Positions 40,099 through 52,300 of a stretch of 64,000 bases of DNA are shown here, in pieces (position 1 is the first letter of the stretch; each line of letters opens with the position of its first letter). This DNA is from Cepaea nemoralis (Eukaryota > Mollusca > Gastropoda > Stylommatophora > Helicidae): the NCBI GenBank assembly GCA_014155875.1, contig JACEFZ010004196.1:1277001-1341000 (forward strand), written 5' to 3'. The notes under the pieces were generated by a model. The model did not search any database and had not been told where the DNA came from. It was given only the letters and a program-made list of their open reading frames with translations. The position numbers were made by a program, and so were the translations under genes.

Positions 40099-40440
40099 AA
40101 CAATCCATCCATCCATCATGTGCCATGCCGTTAAGCGTGGGCGGTTATGTTCTGCCATCTCACTCGATCACCAGTGTCATGGATCAGCCCTGTGTTTCTG
40201 TCTCGACCATGCCACAAGGCCAAGCCATCCAGGTACTTGCTTCTAGGTCTTCCCCTTGGTCTGTTCCCCTCGATCTTACCAGTTGTCACCAAGTTCTCCA
40301 GATCATTTCTTCTCATAACATCCCTAAAAAATTGTGACTGTCTACGTCTAATGTCTCTAATCAGTTTAAGGTTTTCATTTGTTTCTTGAAAAACTTGTTC
40401 ATTATACGTAATAACTGAAGCTAAATTTAATAGCACATAC
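40099..40440 (-). mobile_element. RTE-like LINE 3' fragment, family B, (ATGG)n tail
   Basis: The minus strand encodes the last part of an RTE-like RT: FQETNENLKLIRDIRRRQSQ, DLENLVTTGKIEGNRPRGRP. Homologous to 56,280-56,540. The 3' tail is an ATGG-type short repeat at 40,099-40,116. Confidence 0.8.
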
Positions 40441-40819
40441 TAAAACAAGTCTAGACGTCCACATAAAACGTGATTTGTGGGTCTACTTACTTTATAAAAT
40501 GAATTTTAGAAGGGTGGGACGTACAGAACAGTAAAGTATGAAGGGAAAAACAAGATCAAGTAATCAGTTCTTGTGTTAACACAATCTTGAAATAATCTTC
40601 ATCCCCCCCCCCTGGAAACCCCAAAATCCCCCCCCCCCCCCAGAGGAGGGGGGGGGGGGAATTCCCCACCGGTTGAGAACCACTGAGTTAGAGTCACACC
40701 ATGTTTGTTTCTAATTTAACAAGTGCAGTGACTCATATTCTTAAATCATTGAGGGGGAAGAGGGATTTTTGTTTTGCGGACATTACCAAATGCTGTCTTA
40801 TTTTAAATATACCCCAAGT

Positions 40820-41080
40820 CGCTTAAAAGTCGACAGGGTCGACTTCATTGCACCGGGATTTTATCCCATATGGTTCGGTCTCTTTCCGCAGCGTGGAAAG
40901 CATCGCACAAAGCACGAGCTCCGTAGCGACGACCCACATGAGTCCCCGAAAAATTTCACTCGTGAACCGAAGGACGCGGCCCGGAATAGAACCCACAACC
41001 TTCGGAGCCCGAGTGAAACGGCTTAACCACTTTGCCACGGAGACTCCCCTATAAAAACTCCCCCCCCCCCCCAAAAAAAA
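40820..41080 (-). mobile_element. tRNA-derived SINE, family A, 11-bp duplication
   Basis: The minus strand carries a perfect A box TGGCAAAGTGG (41,027-41,037) and a near-consensus B box GGTTCTATTCC (40,983-40,993). Direct repeats ATACCCCAAGT at 40,809-40,819 and 41,081-41,091 are the target duplication. A C14/A9 run sits at the head end. Confidence 0.85.
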
Positions 41081-41091
41081 ATACCCCAAGT

Positions 41092-41949
41092 AAACTGGAA
41101 CAATTACATAATGATGTGGAAGTGTGTAGAAAGCAAGCAGAGGCCGAACCCAGCCAAGAGCACCACAATAAATACCAGCACGTAAAAGCCAAATTGCAAA
41201 GGGTCAAGCTGCAGGCTAGATGGAAAAACTGGCAGGAGAAAACAGTCCCTGAATTTGAAAGAGACACAAGGAAGTTGTGGAAACTAATAAAACAACTTAA
41301 CGATGAGGGCACAGGGAGAAACTCAAACACTGCACTACATAAAGATGGAAACATCTTAACAGGAAAGCAAGCAGTTGACCATTTTGCAGACTCATTCGCA
41401 CAAGATAACAATATCAAAATTAGTCCAGAAAAACAAGAGATTCGAGAGAAATGGCAACATACAGGACAGAATAAAATAGTACACGAGGTTCTGGAGGCAC
41501 CTATCACAATCAGCGAACTGGAGCTAGCCATATCAAAACTGAAAATGAGAATGTCACCAGGAGCTGATGATATTTCCAATGAAATGATCAGGAACCTAGG
41601 AACAGAGGCCAAAGCAAACCTGTTGCATATTTACAATAACAGCTGGATCTTAGGCAGCATTCCACAAGCCTAGAGAGAAGCATTCATGATACCCCTCCTA
41701 AAATCAGGGAAAGATAGTTCCATTGCCTCCAGCTACAGACCAATTAGCCTCACCAGCTGTCTCTGCAAAACAATGGAGCGCATCATCAATCAGACTGCAG
41801 TGGTACATTGAAAGTGAAAACATCCTTGTGCCACAGCAGGCTGGCTTTAGGCAGTGCTATTCTACGGAAGATCAGACAACCTACCTCTCTCAAGAAATTG
41901 AGGATGTATTCCAAGAGAAGAAGCTGGTGCTTGTGGCATGAATAGATCT
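41092..41949 (+). pseudogene. Older RNase H-LINE copy, part 1 (5' truncated)
   Basis: Encodes the region between endonuclease and RT (HNDVEVCRKQAEAEPSQEH) and RT blocks (MSPGADDISNEMI, QAGFRQCYSTEDQTT). Has a TAG near 41,671 in place of a Trp codon and a small deletion near 41,790. Broken at 41,949 by the nested insertion and continued at 46,171. Confidence 0.85.
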
Positions 41950-44900
41950 TCTTCTTCTTCTTTCGTTCGCTTGAAATATGTCTATATCTGCAATGTCGTC
42001 TCTTGCATGAATTGAACTGTTTTTTTCAGTTCACACAGTGGTCCATAGAGTTTATCTTCCACTGTCGTCTCTCTAGGCCAGAAGGTTTGCCTAGATATGT
42101 TATATTTTGGGCAGTCTTGGAGTATGTGCTCTGCTGTCTGCGACGCCAATCCACATGTGCACATGGCTGTTTCACCAATCTTGAATTTTGTATACATGTG
42201 GTTGCGTAATCTATTGTGTCCTGTTCTGAGGCGCAGAATAATGACTTGTTCTGGTCTGTCCATTACGTGGTAGTCATCTTGAGCAGATTTTGGTGGCTTT
42301 CTGACTGATTTGATCATTCTTTTCTTTTGGTGGTATGTAACGGGCACATCAGGCTGTTCTTCTTTGGCTCCTTCCTTAGCCAATTGATCAGCTCTGTCGT
42401 TTCCGGGTACTCCACAGTGGGATGGTATCCACTGTATGGTGACCTTATGCTGACTGCTAAGTTCAGAAAGTAGTGTCCTTAGTACTGGCAATTTCCCAGA
42501 CAGGAGCGCGTCGAGTACTGATTTTGCATCTGTCAGTAGCACCACAGGTTGTGTACCATGGTTGGTATCTAATAATTTCTCTGTTGCTATCTTGATTGCC
42601 TCAATTTCAGCATCATAGTTATGACAGTACTTTCCTGTCGGTACTCTGGCTGTGTCCCTAGTATTATTTGGATATTCTATGTACACTCCCGCTCCTCCAT
42701 TTCGAACAGCATTTTGTGCTGACCCATCTGTGTAGACTCGGATCCAGAGGTCCTGTGGGTATTCTTCATCAAGGAAGCTGAGAGTGGCTGTTCTGCGCTG
42801 CACACTGTTCTGTTCTTCCTTGTCAAATATTCCTCTCACTTTTGTCTGGATTTGTAACGATAGTCTATGCTCATCTTTCCATGGAGTTCGCTCTGGAATA
42901 GTTGTTAGGGGGATACCAACTGTGGGCAGATCAGTGGTTTCTCTGCAGAGTCGTTTGGCCTGGTGGATAAAACTACTTCTTTTCAACCGCCCCATAGCTA
43001 GGTTTTCAAATCTGTTCTTCATAGGGTGGCCTGGCAAGCTGAGGAACTTTTCTGCTTGTATTAGCGTTTTCGTATCTCTGCGCTCACTCAGTGCCTGTGT
43101 CCTCCCCATCTTCTCCATTTCCACTATAGGGGTTGATCTCATCCCTCCTGTGGTGACTCTAAGTGCTTGATTTTGCACCTTGTCCAACTCTTGTAGTGTG
43201 GTTTTTGATGCTGAACACCACGCAGTTGACCCATATTCCAGGTGTGGTCGTATGCTCTGTTGATAAACTTTGCTAAGTATTTTCCCACTGGCTCCCCATG
43301 TGGTTCCACTTAGCTTTCTCGGGATGGCTATTTTCCTTCTGGATTTTGCTACTGCTTTGTTGATGTGCTTTCTCCATGTCAGCCTGCCATCAAATGTTAC
43401 TCCAAGGTATGTTGGTTCTTTATCTTCTCTTAGGGGTGTTCTATTTATCTGGATGATCCCTGCCTTTTGTTTTGGAGAGAGGGTAAATAGGGTGGTGCTG
43501 CACTTGTCAGTGTTTATGCTGACACACCATCTATTTGCCCATGCAGCAAATGTACCTACAGCTCTTTGTAGCAATCTGGTGGCCACTGATGCATATTCAT
43601 TTGTGCTCCATAGAACCAGGTCATCGGCGTACATTGCCGCTTTAATTCCATGCGGTAGGTGAGCAACAAGATCATTGATGAAGATTAGAAAAAGTGTGGG
43701 GGACAAGACTCCGCCCTGGGGGACACCGTGACGCAGTAATACTTTCTTGCTCTTGAGTCCGTCTATCTGTACTCGGGCTCTTCTGTTGTGCAAGTATGCT
43801 TTCACCCATTTGTACATTCTTCCATTGACTTTGCAGTTTCTCAGTTTCTTCATCAAACCTTCTTTCCAGACTTTGTCAAAGGCTTTCTTCAGATCTATCC
43901 ATGCCGCAAGCACCAGCTTCTTCTCTTGGAATGCATCCTCAATTTCTTGAGAGAGGTAGGTTGTCTGATCTTCCGTAGAGTAGCACTGCCTAAAGCCAGC
44001 CTGCTGTGGCACAAGGATGTTTTTACTTTCAATGTACCACTGCAGTCTGTGATTAATGATGCGCTCCAGTGTTTTGCAGAGACAGCTGGTGAGGCTAATT
44101 GGTCTGTAGCTAGAGGCAATGGAACCATCTTTCCCTGATTTTAGGAGGGGTATCATGATTGCTTCTCTCCAGGCTTGTGGAACACTGCCTAAGGTCCAGC
44201 TGTTATTGAAGATCTGCAACAGCTTTGTTTTGGCCTCTGTTCCTAGGTCCCTGATCATTTCATTGGAGATATCATCAGCTCCTGGTGACTTTCTCATTTT
44301 CAGTTTTGATATGGCTAGCTCCAGTTCGCTGATTGTGATGGGTGCCTCCAGGACCTCATGTACTATTTCCTTCTGTCCTGTATGTTGTCATTTCTCTCGA
44401 ATCTCTTGTTGTTTCTCTGGACTAACTTTGATATTATTATCTTGTGCGAACGAGTCCGCAAAATGGTCAGCTGCTTGCTTTCTTGTTAAGATTTTTCCAT
44501 CTTTATCTAGCGCAATTTTTGAGTTTCTCCCTGTGCCCTCATCATTAAGCTGTTTTATTAGCTTCCACAATTTCCTTGAGTCTCTTTCAAAGTTCAGAGA
44601 CTCCGTTTTCTCCTGCCAGCTTTTCCATCTAGCCTGCAGCTTGGTCCTTTGAAATTTGGCTTTTGCATGCTGGAATTTATTGTGGTGCTCTTGGCTGGGT
44701 GTGGCCTCTGCTTGCTTTCTACACACTTCCACATCATTATGCAACTGTTCCAGTTCACTACTCCAGTAGGGTTTATATTGTTTACGGGCTCCTCTTGGTA
44801 CTGTTTCTCGCGCTGCCTATAGTATGCATTTCCCAACCTCTTCAACTACTTTATTTATGTCTTTCTCAGAGTTCAGGTTTCTAACCAGTATGCTGGTGCG

Positions 44901-46157
44901 ATGCTTGTACATTGCCCAGTCTGCTTTCTTGTAGTTCCACCTCGAGAGGGTGCTGCTTTCACTTACAAGCTCATTTTCTACGGTTAGAAAGACTGTCCAA
45001 TGGTCACTGCCACCAAGTTGTTTCCCAACAATTCGTGTAATGTTCCACTCCAGGTCTGGTGAATGAAAAGCCAGGTCAGGTGTAGTTGTAGAGTGCCATG
45101 ATCTCGAGTAGAAAGTATGTGGGTCGGACGGCTTGTTAATCAAGATGAATCTATTCTCATCCTGTCAGTCTTCCAGTCTCTCTCCTCTCTGGTCCATGTG
45201 ATCATAGCCCCAGCTCTGCGAGTGGCTGTTGAAATCGCCACACACAATAATTTTTTCTTTTAGTGGTAGTGTGTCCAATGCCTGTGGGCGGTCACTTGGA
45301 CAGTAGTAATTGATCAGATGTAGATCTGTATTACCTGTCTTAAGTTTAAGTGTCTGATACTCAGCCCCTTCCATGTAGATTTTGATTTGGGAAGCCATGA
45401 TGTTATTTCTTACGAGGGTCAGTATCCCACCATTTCGCCTGTCCTTTCGGTCAGATCGGTAACACTGGTAGCCTCTGGTTTTGAAGGCTATATTTTCATT
45501 GAGGTGGGTTTCTTGCAAGCAACATATGCTTACTTTTTCTTGGTCCAAGATTTTTTCTAATTCTATTTTTTTGTTGCTGACTCCCTCCGCATTCCAGTGC
45601 ATTATTTTAAGTCTTCGTTTAGTATGGCCAGTCGTCCTATTCTCATGTCCCCTGGCTCCACAGGACATCTGAGAAGGACCTCCAGTAGTTGGGGTTGGAC
45701 CCTTTCGAGACATAGGGCCCGGCACTGCACCTGCCTGGGGGTCCAAAGCAGGGCGAGCACCATAACGATTAGCAGTAGTCGACATATTCCATTTTGCGTG
45801 ATTGCGTGGCATCCTGATTTCTGTGGTGCGCCTCTTGGCTGGTTGCCTCCGTCTTCAGCACCTTTCTTTGCTAGAGCAGACTGTGGTCTCACTCGAGTGT
45901 AGATGTGTACGCGCGCACACACCTGTCTGCGCATGCATGTACGTGCATACACATCTAGAGCATACTGGTTATTTTCCGGCGCCAGAGACTCGCCGTCGCC
46001 CCTTCTCCTGTTAGTTTAAACGGGCCCGCCACGTGAAGGCCAGGAGTTGGACTTTTGCTGCATAGGTTATGTATTCACGAGCCATTGAGGTATTTAAGCA
46101 ATGTTGGGCGCTCACCCCAACACCGCGCCTCGGCTACATACAGCAACATTTGGAACC
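41950..46157 (-). mobile_element. Full-length RNase H-bearing LINE (I/Nimb-like), nested in its own family
   Basis: A 13-bp duplication CATGRATAGATCT (one mismatch) lies at 41,937-41,949 and 46,158-46,170. The 3' end carries a (GAA)n tail (antisense CTTCTTCTTCTTC). A 5' untranslated region of about 345 bp precedes the ORF. Removing the insertion rejoins the older plus-strand copy exactly within the RT block WIDLKKAFDKV. Full length with a nearly open ORF, so a young insertion. Confidence 0.9.
41982..45812 (-). pseudogene. LINE ORF: APE endonuclease, RT, RNase H; three nonsense codons, no frameshift
   Basis: A single frame of 1,277 codons from the ATG at 45,812. Endonuclease: IMHWNAEGVSNK, CCLQETHL, VCGDFNSHS, GSDHWTV. 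RT: SSYRPISLTSCLCKTLERII, WIDLKKAFDKVW, GVPQGGVLSPTLF, active site AMYADDLVLW. RNase H: VYTDGSAQNA, AEIEAIKIA, LLTDAKSVLDAL, GNDRADQLAKEG. A Cys/His block follows (CTCGLASQTAEHILQDCP). Interrupted only by TGA at 45,165-45,167, TAG at 44,817-44,819 and TGA at 44,388-44,390. The older copy in this window has TGG at the third site, so Trp was lost there. Confidence 0.9.
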
Positions 46158-46170
46158 CATGGATAGATCT

Positions 46171-47680
46171 GAAGAAAGCCTTTGATAAAGTCTGGAAAAA
46201 AGGTCTGATGAAGAAACTGAGAAACTGTAAAGTCAATGGAAGAACATACAAACGGGCGAAAGCATACTTGCACAACAGAAGAGCCCGGGTACAGATAGGC
46301 GGACTCAAGAGCAAGAAAGTACTACTGCGTGTTCCCCAGGGCGGAGTCTTGTCCCCCACACTTCTTCTAATCTTCATCAACGATTTTATTGCTAATCTAC
46401 CGCATGGAATCAAAGCGGCAATGTACACTGATGACCTGGTTCTGTGGAACACGAACATGCATCAGTGGTCATCAGATTGCTACAAAGAGCTGTAGATGTA
46501 TTTGCTGCATGGGCAAACAGATGATGTGTCAGCATAAACACTGACAAGTGCAGCACCACTCTATTTACCCTCTCTCCAAAACAAAAGGCAAGGACCACCC
46601 AGATAAATGGAATACCCTGAGATAAGATAAACAATATACCTTGGAGTAATATTTGATGACAGGTTGACATGGAGAAAGCACATCAACAAAGCAGTAGCAA
46701 ACGCCAGAAGGAACATACCCGTCCTGAGAAAACTAAGCGGAACCACATGGGTAGCCAGTGGAAAAATACTTAGCAAAGTTTATCAACAAAGCATACAACC
46801 ACACCTGGAATATGGGTCAACTGCGTGATGTTCAGCATTTAAAAAAAAAAATAAAAACAATCACACACTACAAGAGCTGGGCAATGTGCAAAATCAAGCA
46901 CTTAGAGTCACCACAGGAGGGATAAGACCAACCCCTATAGTGGAGATGGAAAAGATGGGGAGGATACAAACACTGAGAGAGCGCAGAGATATGAAAACGA
47001 TAATACAAGCAGAAAAGTTCCTCAGCTTGCCAGGCCACCCTATAAAGAACAGATTTGAAAACTATGGGGCGATTGAAAAGAAGCAGTTTTATCCACCAGA
47101 CCAAATGACTCTGCAGAGAAACCATCGATCTGCCCGCAGTTGGTATCCCCCTAACAACTATTCCAGAGCTAACTCCATGGAAAGATGAACATAGATTATC
47201 ACTAAAAATCCAGACAAAAGTGAGAGGAACATTTGACAAGGAAGAACAGAACAGTGTACAGCATAGAGCAGCCACTCTCAGCTTCCTTGATGAAGAATAC
47301 CCAAGGACCTCTGGATCTGAGTCTACACAGATGGGTCAGCACAAAATGCTGTTCGAAATGGAGGCATGGGAGTGTACATAAATAGCCAAATAATACTAGG
47401 GACACGGCCAGAGTTCCAACAGGAAAGTACTGCCATAACTATGATGCTGAAATTGAAGCAATCAAGACAGCAACAGAAAAATTACTAAATACCAGCCATG
47501 GTACACAACCTGTGGTGCTTTTGACAGAAAAAAATACAACATATCTAGGCAAACCATCTGATCTAGAGAGATGACAGTGGAAGATAAACTCTATGGACCG
47601 CTGAGTGAACTAAGAAAGACAGTTAAATTCATACAAGAGACAACATTGCAATTATAGACATATTTCAAGCAAACGAAAGA
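46171..47680 (+). pseudogene. Older RNase H-LINE copy, part 2
   Basis: Continues part 1 from the RT block IDLKKAFDKVW through GVLSPTLLLIFIND to an active-site remnant AMYTDDLVLW (first Ala replaced by Thr). It then goes through several frameshifts to the RNase H remnants and ends at the AAACGAAAGAAAAA tail near 47,680. A deletion of about 240 bp removes part of the RNase H region (near 47,525). Confidence 0.85.
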
Positions 47681-47954
47681 AAAAATATACCCCTCTGTAT
47701 CCTTTCTTAAAACCAGATCTTCATCATTTAAAAACATAAACAACAAATAATGAACAAGTCCTGAAGCAGGGACCTGCTGAGGTTAAGTGAAGTATTAGGA
47801 TTCCTCACATTTTGTAGGCTGAGGACATGCAGGGATAGGTGATCAGTCTTTCCTCTTGTAACAAACAACAGGCACTGACACTGATTCTCATCTGACAAGT
47901 CTCATGCCATATTACACCAATAATCATTTTTTAATCTCCAAGAGTGCACATTTT
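47681..47954. other. No gene seen
   Basis: Short spacer between LINE tail and SINE; nothing recognised. Confidence 0.5.
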
Positions 47955-48107
47955 TAAACATCCGGTGTGCTGATGATGATGTAAGAGTTTAACCCCTACA
48001 CTCGTCAATTGGATTAAAATGTTGACTTCTCGTCCTTGACGTGGGGACCTAAATTACAACTACCTCTGACGTCGGAGTGGGTTCACATGATTGTGAAGGT
48101 CACTGGT
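47955..48107 (+). mobile_element. SINE, family C, partial
   Basis: Shares CCGGTGTGCTGA, GTTGACTTCTCGTCCTTGAC and TAAATTACAACTAC with the SINE at 32,260-32,512. Its 3' part meets the tail of an RTE-like fragment. Confidence 0.65.
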
Positions 48108-49317
48108 AATCATCATCATCAAGTGCCCCACCAGCTAGGTAGATTTTTCCAGTTGTCACGATGTTCTCCAATGCCTCTCTTCTCATCACATGACCAAAGA
48201 AAGATGTTTGTCTCTTTCTTTTTGTTGTATATGTTTTAGTTTCATTAGCCTGTCTCAGGCAGTCGTTGTCAGTTACTCTGGCATTTCAAGGAATTCGCAA
48301 CATTTGTCTCAGGAACCACATCTCTGTTGCTTCTAATTTCTTCTTAATTTGTTCATTTACATTCCAAGATTCACTGCCATACAGCAAAACTGGTTCTACA
48401 TAGCATTCCAGCACTCTCTTTCTTACATTCAGTGACAGTGATTTATTGCATAAGATACTCTTTCATTGTCTGAAATGCGGCTTTTGCTTGCCCTATTCTG
48501 CTATTAGTCTCTGTTGTACATCTTCCATTTGATGTTATAAATGCCCCTAGGTACTTAAAATTATCCACTTGGTTAAGAATTGTCCTTTCTATTTCTATTT
48601 CACATTTAGGTGTCACCATTTTCATTGTTACTGTTTTCTTGATATTCAAGGAGAGTCCTTTCCTTGCACTCTCTGTTACTACAATGTCCAGCAATTGTTG
48701 TAGGTCTGTTGAATTATCTGCCACCAATACTGTGTCATCTGCAAAGCATATATTATTTATATTATAACGTCCAACTAGTATTCCTGGTGACTCTTTGATC
48801 TCTCTCATTATTACTTCGCTATATAGGGAGAAGAGATCTGGTGACAAGACACACCCCTGTCGTACTCCTAGCTTTATCTGTTCATAACTACCCTCTGTAT
48901 TTCCCATTTTAATTGTAAATATTCTTTATTATCTTTATTATTCTTAAATCTTTCCCATCAAGGTTGATATCTTCCAACATTTTAATCAGTTCATCATGTT
49001 ATATATGCCTTTCTGTTTCTCTATGACCTTTCTGTTGGTGTCCGTAATGTATATATTGCATTGTTTGTGCCCTTTGTCTCCACAAATCCATACCGTTCTT
49101 CACTAATTTCCATTTTTATTTTCTTTCTGGATCTTCTCTTTATGATTCTGCATAGAAGCTTAGTGATATGGTTTATGAGGTTAATTGTATGAAAATCTTC
49201 ACAGTCAATTGCTCCTGGTCTTTTTGGTATAGCTATAAATACAGATTTCAGCATATCACTGGGTAAATATCAACTGCTGTAAATATCATTCAACATTTTG
49301 GTTAATATATCTACTAC
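48108..49317 (-). pseudogene. RTE-like LINE, family A, 5'-truncated old copy
   Basis: The minus strand encodes RT and 3' parts closely matching the intact element next to it: YEQIKLGVRQGCVLSPDLFS, NICFADDTVLVADNSTDL, FKYLGAFITSNGRC. Frameshifts lie near 48,440 and 48,910-49,020. The (ATC)n tail at its left end is the antisense of the (TGA)n tail of the family. The intact element inserted at its truncated end. Confidence 0.85.
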
Positions 49318-52300
49318 GGTCCTCTAAAAGTACTGGAGAGTTTTGGTCATAGACCATAACTTTAGGAAGGGAAAATTCCAACTGCACCTCCCCGTGGTAG
49401 AGGATGGAGACACACCACGGTGTGGCTAACACAGCTCTGGGGACCGAGTATCCACCGGAATAAGTGGACAACTCTGCAGCTGAGCAGAGAAGGGCACTCA
49501 CTTGTCCTTACAGTCGGAAATGGCTGTCAAAGGCAGAGGTAAAAAGACCATCATGTGAATGTGGAAGTCAAGGGGAAACCACCACATTATCTTCCCAAGA
49601 CTTCATGGCAAAACATATATCAGAGTTAGTGAACGACGTTAATGGCTGTCTTAGGACATCCTCGTCCGGTAGGGACAGTCATGAGCCACAGGTGACACCA
49701 GACCGTCATCCAGCTACTGATGGCAAAATCATAACTAAAATAAATAAATTTAGAGTAGGAACATGGAATGTTAGGACATTAAATGAGCTAGGAAAGTTGA
49801 CCAATGTTCTAAGAGAGATGGATAGCATGAAAATGAATATACTAGGCGTTAGTGAGATGAGATGGAAGGGATCGGGCAAAATTATAGCTGACAATCACAC
49901 AATAATTTATTCTGGAGGGGATACACATGAAAAAGGTGTAGGAATAATATTAGACGAAAAAACAGCCAAGTCAATTAATGGATACTGGTGTATTTCAGAT
50001 AGAGTAGTTATGGTAAAAATCAAAGGCAAACCAATAGACATAAATATTATACAGGTATATGCACCAACAACAAGCAGTAGTGATGAAGAAATACAACACT
50101 TTTACGACGAAATAGAAATGGTGATGGCTCAAATTGGATCACAAGAAATAAAGATAATACTTGGTGATTTTAATGCAAAAGTAGGAAAGGGGAAAATGGA
50201 GGATGTAGTGGGGAATTATGGTTTAGGTACAAGAAATGAAAGAGGGGAAAAGCTAATAGAATGGGCAAATATCAATGATATGATAATTGGAAACACATGG
50301 TTTAAACACCATAAAAGACGACTGTACACATGGAAAAGCCCTGATAAGAAAATACGCAACCAAATTGACTACATACTAATTAATAAAAGATATAGAAATG
50401 CTTTAATTAATGTAAAGACAATGCCTGGTGCTGACTGTAATAGTGATCATGTACCACTATGTGGACAAATAAAAGTAAGATTAAAGAGAGGGAAAAAAAT
50501 GGTTAAGAACATGAGACTTAATAAAGAGGTTCTGAAAATAGATAAAGAACTGCAAGAACAATACAGAGTGACTGTGAAAAATAGGTACAATGCGATAGCT
50601 AAAATACAGAATATAAATGAACAATGGGAAATGTTAAGGGACTCCATTCATCAAACTAGCAAAGAAGTATTACCGGAGAGAGGCAAAATAGCTAAGAAAA
50701 AATGGATGAATGAAGAAATCTTAAAACTGATGGACAAAAGAAAACAGAGTAAAAATGACAAACAAGAATACGCTAAGATAAATAAAGAAATAAAAGATAA
50801 ATGTGGGAAGGCTAAAGAAAGTTGGTTAAACGAGCAATGCAAAATAATTGAATTAAATTCCATTAATGATACAAAAAATATGTACAGACAAATCAGTGAG
50901 CTTACAGGAAGAAAAATAAGAATAAATACAGGGTGTTTGAAATCAAAAACAGGAAAGATATTATTAGAGGAAGGTGCTATAATGAAGAGGTGGAATGAGT
51001 ATATAAGAGAATTATATGACGGAGAAAGGGAAGAATTAACAGAAGATAGTAACTTAGAAGGTCCACCTATTCTGAAAGAAGAAGTCGCTGACGCTATGAA
51101 ACGTATGAAGAAAGGAAAAACAGCTGGGCCAGATGAAATCACAATAGAAGAATTAGAAGTGTTGGGAGAATTTGGAGTAGATATATTAACCAAAATGTTG
51201 AATGATATTTACAGTAGTGGATATTTACCCAGTGATATGCTGAAATCTGTATTTATAGCTATACCAAAAAGACCAGGAGCAATTGATTGTGAAGATTTTC
51301 GTACAATTAACCTCATAAACCATATCACTAAGCTTCTACTCAGAATCATAATGAGAAGAATCAAAAAGAAAATAAAAATGGAAATTAGTGAAGAACAGTA
51401 TGGATTTGTGGAAGGAAAGGGCACAAACAATGCAATTTATACATTACGGACACTAATAGAAAGGTCAATAGAGAAACAGAGAGACATATATTTGTGCTTC
51501 ATAGATTATACTAAGGCATTTGATAAAGTAAAACATGATGAACTGATTAAAATGTTGGAAGATATCAACATTGATGGAAAAGATTTAAGAATAATAAAGA
51601 ATGTTTATTGGAACCAAGTAGCAGCAATTAAAATGGGAAATAAAGAGTGTAGTTACGAACAGATAAAGCTAGGAGTACGACATGGGTGTGTCTTGTCACC
51701 ACATCTTTTCTCCCTGTATAGCGAAGTAATAATGAGAGAGATCAAAGAGATGCCAGGAATACTAGTTGGAGGTTATAATATAAATAATATACGCTATGCA
51801 GATGACACAGTATTGGTGGCGGATAATTCAACAGACCTACAGCAATTATTAGACGTTGTAGTAACAGAGAGTGCAAGGAAAGGACTCTCCTTGAATATCA
51901 AGAAAACAGTAACAATGGTAATATCAAAGAAAATGGTGACACCAAAATGTGACATAGAAATAGAAGGAAAAATCCTTAACCAAGTGGATAATTTTAGATA
52001 CCTAGGGGCATTTATAACATCAGATGGAAGATGTACAACAGAGATTAGGAGCAGAATAGGGCAGGCAAAAGCCGCATTTCAGAAAATGAAGAGTATCTTG
52101 TGCAATAAGTCACTATCACTGAATGTAAGAAAGAGAGTGCTGAAATGCTATGTAGAACCAGTTTTGCTGTATGGCAGTGAATCTTGGAATGTAAATGAAC
52201 AAAGTAAGAAGAAATTAGAAGCAACAGAGATGTGGTTCCTGAGACGAATGTTGCGAATTCCTTGGACTGCCAGAGTAACTAACGATGACTGCCTGAAACA

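Larger units (their letters stand above)
37849..40685. mobile_element. hAT-type DNA transposon, non-autonomous, with 8-bp target duplication
   Basis: Terminal inverted repeats start CAGTGGTTCTCATCC (37,849) and, on the other strand, CAGTGGTTCTCAACC (40,685). An exact 8-bp duplication AGTTAGAG lies at 37,841-37,848 and 40,686-40,693, the hAT hallmark. Long C or G runs lie just inside both ends. No transposase is present; the interior is mostly a LINE and an RTE-like fragment. Confidence 0.85.

Noticed and set aside
40983..41040. A true tRNA gene on the minus strand
   Set aside because: A and B boxes are present but the cloverleaf is not, and a SINE body with target duplication surrounds it. 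The same holds for 32,440-32,498 and 57,852.
2289..45167. TGA used as a sense codon, because several ORFs are interrupted by single TGA codons
   Set aside because: Intact genes in the same window end normally at TGA (e.g. the integrase), other breaks are TAG or frameshifts, and one LINE stop matches TGG in a sister copy. Simple mutation is enough.
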